Source: Russula earlei
Taxonomy: Eukaryota > Basidiomycota > Agaricomycetes > Russulales > Russulaceae
NCBI GenBank assembly: GCA_025769875.1
Contig: JAGFNK010000120.1
Span: 1-64,000, forward strand
Direction of reading: 5' to 3'
Length of the DNA: 64,000 nt
Part shown: positions 57,573-64,000 of the stretch, piece by piece
How the letters are laid out: each line of letters starts with the position of its first letter
Position numbering within the stretch: the first letter of the stretch is position 1
Program-made: the position numbers and the translations under genes
The notes under the pieces: generated by a model
Database searches by the model: none
What the model was told of the DNA's origin: nothing
Seen by the model: only the letters and a program-made list of their open reading frames with translations

Positions 57573-59385
57573 TGAGCTCACTGGCAGGCAAGTTCGAGCA
57601 GCTCAAGCTGTACCTGAAAGCTCTCCCAGAAGCTCTCCCATTAGTTGACATAGCCAACCAGGATGCAAAAATCAACCGACTTTTGATGTTTTCAATTGAT
57701 GAGGAATGGGTCCAAGATGTAGGGGAAGAGGGCACTGTAAATCAGGAGATTGTTATGGCATCACGGCCATAAGAGCATTAGCTCAAAGTTCAGTGGGGCC
57801 AAGTCCCTGTGACTTGGTTCAAGGGTTCAATGGGGGCCGGCTCAAAGAGACCGGATTGGAGTTTAGTGTCTCAAGGCTGAGTCAGACAATGACTCAGTCC
57901 ACAGACAGAGTTGATCTTCTGGTTTCACAGAAGAGGAGGACGATGAGAGAGAGGTAGAGGAGGAAGAGGAACACAAGGGTTCCTTGAGGTGTGCTCAGGT
58001 CAGGCAAGATGAAAGCCAGCACAAGCAAGTTGTGATTGAGAGAGAGTACAGGGCAAGGGATGCGACAGGAAATAGGACAAAGCTAAGCTTGGGGCATTCC
58101 CCAGCTTCTACAGGCGCTTAAATACTGTATGTAGCGAGGCTGTACAGTACTATAAGCAGAACAATAGATAAAGGTGAACCAATAGCAAAGATAACTCAAT
58201 CAATAGGTGAAACACAATAAGTGAAACACAATAGGTGAAACAGTAAGGGACCATCAGCATCAAGGGACGAAATGGTAACCAAGGGAAAGAGGGTGGTAAG
58301 GAGGAACAATAACAAAGAATTATGGACGAACTGACAAGGGGGTAAGTTACAACAGAGATTGAGGTCGCATTGCAGCAATTTCTGCCAAGGAATGATGCTG
58401 GGATCTTCTATATCACCCAACGAGGAAAGGGGATCGAAGAATTGGCAACAGTACTTGAGTACTGGGTGACGAAGCTTCCAGGATCTACCATATTGCAGTC
58501 ATGGCTCAAGAGTTCAATCGATTCCACAGAAAAGTGTATCTTGAAGTATGGCAGGAAGGTGAGCTTTCCCTCTGGTGATTGGACTTTGATATGAGACCAC
58601 CAATTCCACAGCTCCCAGACATCCAAATTGACAATGCACCTGGACCATCAAGGACAGCACCACTGCTTAAGAATGTGTTTGCAAAATCAAAAGATCTGGC
58701 TCAACGAGGTTGTCAGACCTTGGACATCCAAGTTGACGACACACCTGGACTGTCAAGGACAGCACTGCCGCCTAAGAATGTGTTTGCAAAATTGAAAGAT
58801 CCAGCTCAACAAGGTTGTCAGACCACCCTCGATGGATCTGCTGTGGCAACCTTTCACAAATCCATTTGCAAAGATCACAAGAAGCCTGATATTAAAGCCC
58901 TCCATGATACAGAGGACTCTGATTACATTACCAATGACAAGTCTGACGATGGACGCAAAGGAGGGAAAAAGATATTCCCACTGCTCCTTAGGATTTCAAG
59001 GCCATGCCATGCCATTGCTGATCCGCAGAAGAAAATGGCTCGGTGTATTGCAAGCAAGGGATGTTGAACAACCTGGGGCTGGCCATGCAATAAAATGCGA
59101 ATCCTGAAACATGCCATGCACTGTGGATATCTGGCCAAGATGGAGGGAGGAGCCTTGGTTCAAGCTGCTGTAGAAGAACTTGCAAGGAAACAACCCGGTC
59201 TCCTTGACCAATTGGACAAGAAGATGGGGATAGAAAAGAAGCGCACACATGAGGACCTGAGTGGTGCCGGTATGGAAGCACCACCCTTGAAGCGTTCAAG
59301 GACCAAGCCACTTGTTGGCCGCTTGAGCAAGTTTCCAGAGTCTTCTGGGAAAATGAAGCTATATCCAGATATGCTTTGGGAATAA
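57573..59385 (+). pseudogene. hAT transposase N-terminal part (BED-like zinc finger)
   Basis: Opens MSSLAGKFEQLKLYLKALP. The frame ...VNQEI is cut by the LTR and resumes EVALQQFLPRNDAGIFYITQ at 58,357, in frame once LTR and duplication are removed. A Pro/Asp-rich linker with an internal duplication (58,621-58,705 and 58,721-58,810; PGPSRTAPLLKNVFAK / PGLSRTALPPKNVFAK) follows. Next is a broken zinc-finger-like region (CIASKGC... HAMHCGYLAK, 59,040-59,130), then EELARKQPGLLDQLDKKM and a nuclear-signal-like RSRTKP. No RNase H-like domain. Confidence 0.7.
57751..58354 (-). mobile_element. Solo LTR, family 2 (TSD GAGAT)
   Basis: 604 bases, plus-strand ends TGTTATGGC and TTACAACA, duplication GAGAT at 57,746-57,750 and 58,355-58,359. 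A truncated relative is at 33,882-34,367. A TATTTAAG word on the minus strand (about 58,120) suggests minus-strand transcription. Confidence 0.9.
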
Positions 59386-59656
59386 GGAGGCTGGTGATTT
59401 CATACCAGCAGATGAAGAGTGGGGGCGATGGTCTTAACACGTGCAAAAGCATGTTATGTAATTGTTGATCTGGGCTAACTAGCGCAAATTTGCCGTGAGA
59501 TAGATGCAAAATAGCTATTTTGCAATGCAAATCAGACCGGGCAAATTAACCGAAAATTACACTGCAAAATAGACCTTGCTAGATGCCGAAGCAAATTTGC
59601 TGGGTGAATTAGGCATCGGAGCTATTTCCCACCACACTCCTGTGAGGGAATATATA

Positions 59657-60266
59657 CTATCACCTATGGGGAACTCGCCATTCCACTACCATCTCACCAG
59701 TCACAAATGTCACGAAAGTAACGGACATGTAACACATGCCAAATTAAAGTCCGCCCGGGATGAATGTATTTATTGGGGACTAGGGGAAACAGTTAATGGA
59801 GTAGCATTATCGAGTGAAATCCAGGACTTGCTATGTACGGAACGTGGTGCTCACATCATGGGCCAGTGCTGCACGAGTAAAAGTAAAAGATATCATTGTT
59901 ATAGCTGCCTGTAGCCGCTGCTCATATGTATGGTCTTGTGCTGGCCAATTGGACCGCCTGTAACATGGCATTAAGAGGATAAAACAGCAGTGGTGACCAG
60001 ACTCCTCCGAGTCAGCATACAGTGATCACCCAGCTGGAATCAAACTCCACACTCCACCATGACAGAAGGCGTGATGCAGGTGTGACCCCCAGCCAAAATA
60101 CTACTCGAAAACCACTCAATGGACCTCCATTTTTCTTTGCTAGAATGACATTAATGGCACTCAATAGTATAACTACAAAGTTTTAAATGGGGTTGTTTGA
60201 GCAGATACAGGGGAAAATGAAATCGGCGAGATGGTAGTGGAATGGCGAGTTCCCCATAGGTGATAG
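59657..60266 (-). mobile_element. Pogo-derived MITE copy 2 (TSD TA)
   Basis: 610 bases, inverse orientation to the copy at 31,329 and nearly the same sequence, with the same CTATCACCTATGGGGAACTC ends and flanking TA (59,655-59,656 and 60,267-60,268). It lies between the hAT and the long-TIR element in the copia host. Confidence 0.92.
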
Positions 60267-60274
60267 TACTATTA

Positions 60275-62938
60275 TTTGTCGTTTTCAGATAACGTGACGC
60301 GCCGGAAATTTCCAAAAAGAAAAGGGTCGGTAGAAAGAACTTGATGTATCTTGCCGAATTCTAAGCAAAAAATCATAAATCATAGCCCATTCGAACCGGA
60401 ATAAAATGTACTTTCTAAACATTCTGTTCCGAGAACAGATACATTGAATTTCGGACATGCCCATGTCGGGTAGGCACGGTCACAGTTGTGGGAATGATGT
60501 AGGCATCTAGCACTTTGTTCCCTTCTTCCTCTCTGATGGCAAAGATCTCCCTCGAAGTGCAGCGAATTGTGGTTCGAATGTGGGCTCGCGATGAAGACGA
60601 CTCGCGATCAGACTTCACTACCATTCGCCCACCATCACCTCCACATCGCCCACTCCTGCTCCCGTCATCCCTGCCGCCCCTTTCGCCATCTCTGCCATGC
60701 AAGCCGTCGCCCCCGCACCTTCAGTCCTGCCTGTCCCCGTCCCTGCTTCGCCCACGATTGTCACAGCCGCTGCCTCACCCCTGCGCTCACACACCATCGC
60801 ATGCAATTCAGTCGCCACCGCCCCACACTCATCCGCATCCGTCGCCACCACCTCAGTCCCAATATCATCAGCAGCCTCCGTCTTAGCCTTGCCCGCCATC
60901 GTCAGTACAGCACCGCCCGCTGCCGCCTCAGTAGTCTCATCGCCAGCCGTCTCCGTTGTTGCTGTACACGCCCCATCCACCGTAGCATCCGTATTGCCAG
61001 CCAGTTTTGCTATCTTAGTTTCCACCACCGTCGTCTCAACCGCCGCCGCTGCCTGCTCCATCCCGTCTCACATGGCCTCACCTTCACCTGCCTCAGTCGT
61101 CTCCTCACCAGTTCTCACGCCGCCCACAATGCCAGCTGCCTCCTCTGACCCATCAGCCATCAGTTCAGCCCAGTCCGCCGTATCGCCAGCATCGCCAGCC
61201 GCCGCCGTCTCTGCCCTGTCCGCTGCCTCAGCCTGGCCCGCCGTATCACTTCAATCGCCAGGTGCCACCACTGCCCCAACGTCTCCTGTCGCCGCCCCAG
61301 CTCTAGTGTTATCTGCCGCCGTCGCCTCAGCTCAGTCCGTCGCCCTCTTGATTTCATCCTCAATCTCAGTCGATGTCACGCCTAGCGCCAAAGTTTCAGT
61401 CACACACGACACCAGCAACGACGCACTGCCGTCGCCTCACGCCACCATCATCGCCCAAGAAGTTCAAGAAGGCCTCGAACCCAAGCTCAGCAACGCCGCC
61501 CCGCAGAAAGATCAACAGCCGCCATCACGACGTCGCCACAGGAGAAGCCGTCGACGCAAGCACCACATCGCACCACGCCTCCCCTTCCATCGCATCCCCG
61601 CCCACACGTACGCCCTCACCCCCGCATGCTGCCATTACCTGCAGTGGCGAAGACCTTGTCACCGTGGCCGCGGGATGATTACCAGAGACCCTTCACATCT
61701 TGTTTTCGGTTTTTGGACGCTGACCCCACACACTCTAGCTCAACGACTACGGCAAGCGTTTGCAAGGCGAACCACGCCGTCCGCCCCCTCTTGTCTCGTC
61801 TCCCACTTGCGCACTATCGTCCACACGTCCCACCGCCACCTGCTATGGAGAAGACCTTGACGCCACGGCCGGAAGACGTCAGCGCGACAGTCACACAAGC
61901 CGGGCTCGCCGCTTGCCTCCGCAACAACAACAGCAGCAGCAAAAACAACGGCAATGGCAACAACTTGGACGACACCAGCAGCACCACATCGCGACGACAC
62001 ATTTGACACGCCGCAACCACGCCACGCCCCCTCCTGCTTCGCCACACCGCGCCCGCATTCCAGGACACAACGACACCAGCACCGCTGCACACAACGACTC
62101 AGACGACACATTCGACATGACGCACACACCGCAAGCACGCCCCCGCCCCATCCTGCCTTGCTGCAATGCCCACCCCCTTTGCGATGACGAGACCACGCGC
62201 GCAAGGTCGAAGACTTGCTCAAGACGCTTTGACCGAGGATGGGCAAAATTTCAAGCCCCCGGGAGGTGTAAGGTAGGCAATCGGTTGGCTACGGAATCAC
62301 GCGTGCCAAATGCCTTTCATGCAGTCTTGCCACATCTCGTTTAGTCTCTTACTGATGTCACTACACATGTTTCCCTATTTCCTCTCTCCTCCCTCCTGTA
62401 TATAAACTGTTTAGTTACTCTCTGAAATAGAAGAATCCCATACATGTCTCGTCCCATGTCTCCCTCTTTCGCCTCTTCTCCCCACTTCTCTTCCATAATC
62501 TTGACGATTCCTTTTAGTATAAATACCTAGCATGAAAAATGCCATTTGAGTGTATTGTGTCCTCTCCTAATCTGACTGCCCGCGTCTCGAAAGCCCTCTT
62601 TGGATGGACCCTCGACGCATTTCCTCGGAGTTGCGCCTAGTGGTTCTTGTTTCGACTCATCTTGGTCCCCTGGTCAATGCTCACTTCCTTGGTCCAATTG
62701 TTTCACTCTTACTTACTCACCCGCGCGTCCCTGGACACACCACACCGCATACTAATTTTGACATCTCCGACATTTCTATTTTTCATTCTCGGTACCCTCC
62801 ATTTAGAAGCTAGTTTTCATTCCAGTTCCAATGGGCTATTTTTTATGATTTTTTGAATTCGGCGAGATACATCAAGTTCTCTATCAACCCTTTTCTTTTC
62901 GGAAATTTTCCGGCACGTCACGTTATCTGAAAACAACA
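60275..62938 (+). mobile_element. Long-TIR DNA element with CpG-rich interior (TA target)
   Basis: About 140 bases at each end are inverted copies of each other (60,275-60,420 and 62,800-62,938) with roughly a tenth of positions changed. The core tip reads TTTTCAGATAACGTGACG. Direct TA flanks at 60,273-60,274 and 62,939-62,940 would keep the copia frame (KVKL...YSLTDLG). TA target plus an N-terminal KISLEVQRIVVRM-like start at 60,536 hint at a Tc1/mariner relative, but no DDE domain is found. The interior is strikingly rich in CpG compared with every neighbour. Confidence 0.75.
60697..61860 (+). CDS. 387-codon Ala/Pro/Ser/Val-rich open frame in the long-TIR element
   Basis: Uninterrupted frame from ATG 60,697. 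Residues 1-250 are an Ala/Ser/Val/Pro low-complexity run with repeats of the type SAASV, SPASAA and SAVAS. Residues 265-310 are very basic (PPSRRRHRRSRRRKHH) and the rest is His/Arg/Leu-rich. There is no catalytic motif, signal peptide or membrane helix. Overlapping frames on both strands are also long because of GC-rich composition, so real translation is uncertain. It may be a disordered protein, a passenger gene fragment, or non-coding. Confidence 0.3.
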   Translation: MQAVAPAPSVLPVPVPASPTIVTAAASPLRSHTIACNSVATAPHSSASVATTSVPISSAASVLALPAIVSTAPPAAASVVSSPAVSVVAVHAPSTVASVLPASFAILVSTTVVSTAAAACSIPSHMASPSPASVVSSPVLTPPTMPAASSDPSAISSAQSAVSPASPAAAVSALSAASAWPAVSLQSPGATTAPTSPVAAPALVLSAAVASAQSVALLISSSISVDVTPSAKVSVTHDTSNDALPSPHATIIAQEVQEGLEPKLSNAAPQKDQQPPSRRRHRRSRRRKHHIAPRLPFHRIPAHTYALTPACCHYLQWRRPCHRGRGMITRDPSHLVFGFWTLTPHTLAQRLRQAFARRTTPSAPSCLVSHLRTIVHTSHRHLLWRRP

Positions 62939-62941
62939 ATA

Positions 62942-63790
62942 AGTTTGACTTTATATTTGGCAATCAGTTTCAGCTGAGCTTCCTGTGAATACCATCCACA
63001 TGTATGACAAGGATTAGTGAATGATTGCTGATGTTGGTGTGGAAAACACCTGGGTCTGCATTGCTGGTCTGGAATCTCAGCTTCACAAGTGCATGCAAAA
63101 GCATGTTGTACCATTTGTGCCCAGCCTGCTTGAGCCCATATAGAGACTTGCATAGCCACTTCACTGTACCTTCACCCTCCCTTCCTGTGTCATAGCCTGG
63201 AGGTGAATCCATGTAGATTTCTTTGTCCTTGTCCAGTTCACCATTGAGGTATGTGCCATTGAAATCAAATGATTCAATGTCCCAATCACTACAAGTGGCA
63301 AGAGCAAGTACAATCCTAATACTGCTGAGCTTCATGATGGGAGAGTAAGTGTCAAAGTAGTTGACACCATAGATTTGTGAGAATCCTTGCTTGACTAAAC
63401 ATGCCTTGTACTTGTCTACTGTCATATCAGCTTTGTGCAAAAGACCCACTTTGAGCTGACAATGTTTTTGTTTTGAGGTCACAGAACTGTGGTCCATGTC
63501 CCCACTTCCTTGAGTGTGGTGATTTCCCTGTCCATGGCCTCCCTTCATCTGGGCCAGTCATTGTGTCCCTGTGCTTTGGGAAGAGTCCTTGGGTCACTGT
63601 CTGCATCTTGAATAGCAGTGGTGAGAGTGTAGATTGCTTGTTCTTTGTATGCAAACTCTGCAGGGTCAATAGAATCCAAGTCATAAATGCCACTGGTGAA
63701 ATGCAGGTGCAATTCCTTCCACAGTTGCACTGCACTTTTACTACTTGTGCTTGTGGTTTTGGTCACATTGCTGACCCTGCCACCTGTTGA
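62942..63790 (-). pseudogene. Ty1/copia polyprotein, reverse transcriptase N-terminal part
   Basis: Minus-strand text: HNDWPRWREAMDREITTLKEVGTW (connection before RT, split between frames), then DKYKACLVKQGFSQIYGVNYFDTYSP and DWDIESFDFNGTYLNGELD. EIYMDSPPGYD, WLCKSLYGLKQAGHKWY and LILVIHVDG follow, the last in place of the catalytic YVDD. KYKVKL precedes the insertions. A frameshift lies near 63,430. The remainder of RT and RNase H is at 55,640-57,255. The 5' part lies beyond the window. Confidence 0.87.
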
Positions 63791-64000
63791 AGCTAAAGGA
63801 AGCTTTGCTCAGTCTTGTGTGTGAAAGACTGTATTAGTTAGTGATCTAACCTAAAGGAAGCTTTGCTATGTACAGTATTAGTTCTAGAAAAGAAGTAAGA
63901 GAGTGTGGTACTGACCTCAGTCTTGTGTGTGAAAGACTGAGGGAAAAAACGAACAACAACTAATTTGAATATTTACATGTATGGTCCAGCTCTGTCCGTA
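63791..64000. repeat. Duplicated segment upstream of the copia fragment
   Basis: The word TAAAGGAAGCTTTGCT occurs at about 63,795 and 63,852, and CTCAGTCTTGTGTGTGAAAG at about 63,808 and 63,917. A local tandem or inserted repeat, possibly an LTR edge cut by the window end. Confidence 0.6.

Larger units (their letters stand above)
57256..59639 (+). mobile_element. hAT element with GCAAATTTGC subterminal palindromes (TSD CTGTGAGG)
   Basis: Left tip TAGTGTGGTGGGAAATAG, right tip its inverse with one change (ends CACTC). The eight-base duplication CTGTGAGG is at 57,248-57,255 and 59,640-59,647. Both ends contain GCAAATTTGC and GCAAAATAG words (57,290-57,390; 59,470-59,610), probably transposase-binding sites. 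About 1.8 kb without the LTR inserted at 57,751. Only the N-terminal transposase part is present, so it is non-autonomous. It interrupts the copia RT just before LTDLG. Confidence 0.9.

Noticed and set aside
60618..61061. 147-codon minus-strand frame (Thr/Ala/Glu-rich) in the long-TIR element
   Set aside because: It mirrors the Ala/Ser/Val repeat on the plus strand; no independent motif.

Overview
The window looks like a piece of a filamentous basidiomycete genome (Agaricomycetes-like). The genes are dense and broken by many 45-70 base introns, most with GT...AG ends and some with CTAAC-type branch points. The protein types (ELAC1-type RNase Z, Dbl-family RhoGEFs, a CE9-like amidohydrolase, a CE16-like esterase, a Reb1/TTF1-like Myb factor, CCDC97, NAA10) and the transposon families (hAT, pogo, PIF/Harbinger, Tc1/mariner-like, Ty1/copia) fit that group. 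No tRNA, rRNA or CRISPR array was seen.

Layout. (1) 1-20.7 kb, host genes with ordinary CpG content: RNase Z (-), a RING protein (+), a DH-domain RhoGEF (+), a second DH-PH RhoGEF (-, tail to tail with the first), a 3.4 kb stretch with no convincing gene, a small Ser/Thr/Ala-rich ORF (+), a large membrane-anchored amidohydrolase (-), and a kinase/APH-like gene (+, frameshifted). (2) 20.8-39.9 kb, a CpG-poor transposon island. A pogo element (from 20,799) is split by an ~7.9 kb hAT element, which itself carries two solo LTRs of one family, a third solo LTR and a PIF/Harbinger-type MITE. Further along the same pogo is a second, non-autonomous hAT carrying a pogo-derived MITE. (3) 40-48.3 kb, host genes again: Reb1-like Myb protein (-), CE16/GDSL esterase (-), CCDC97-like protein (-), DUF676 alpha/beta hydrolase (+), NAA10 N-alpha-acetyltransferase (-). 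(4) 48.5-64 kb, a second transposon island: a hAT host split by a solo LTR and by another complete hAT remnant, then a Ty1/copia element on the minus strand. The copia element is interrupted by a small solo LTR, a hAT (itself holding a solo LTR), a pogo MITE and an unusual long-TIR element that is strikingly GC- and CpG-rich inside.

Most insertion boundaries could be fixed from direct target-site duplications (8 bp for hAT, 5 bp for LTRs, TTA for the Harbinger MITE, TA for the pogo MITEs). Removing the insertions restores reading frames in the hAT, pogo and copia hosts, which gives a relative order of events.

Host genes seem unrelated in pathway but share promoters: three head-to-head pairs (RNase Z/RING, amidohydrolase/kinase-like, CCDC97/hydrolase) are separated by only about 140-300 bases. 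Several host genes carry isolated one-base frameshifts, which may be assembly errors or real decay. All functional calls come from reading motifs by eye, without any database search.
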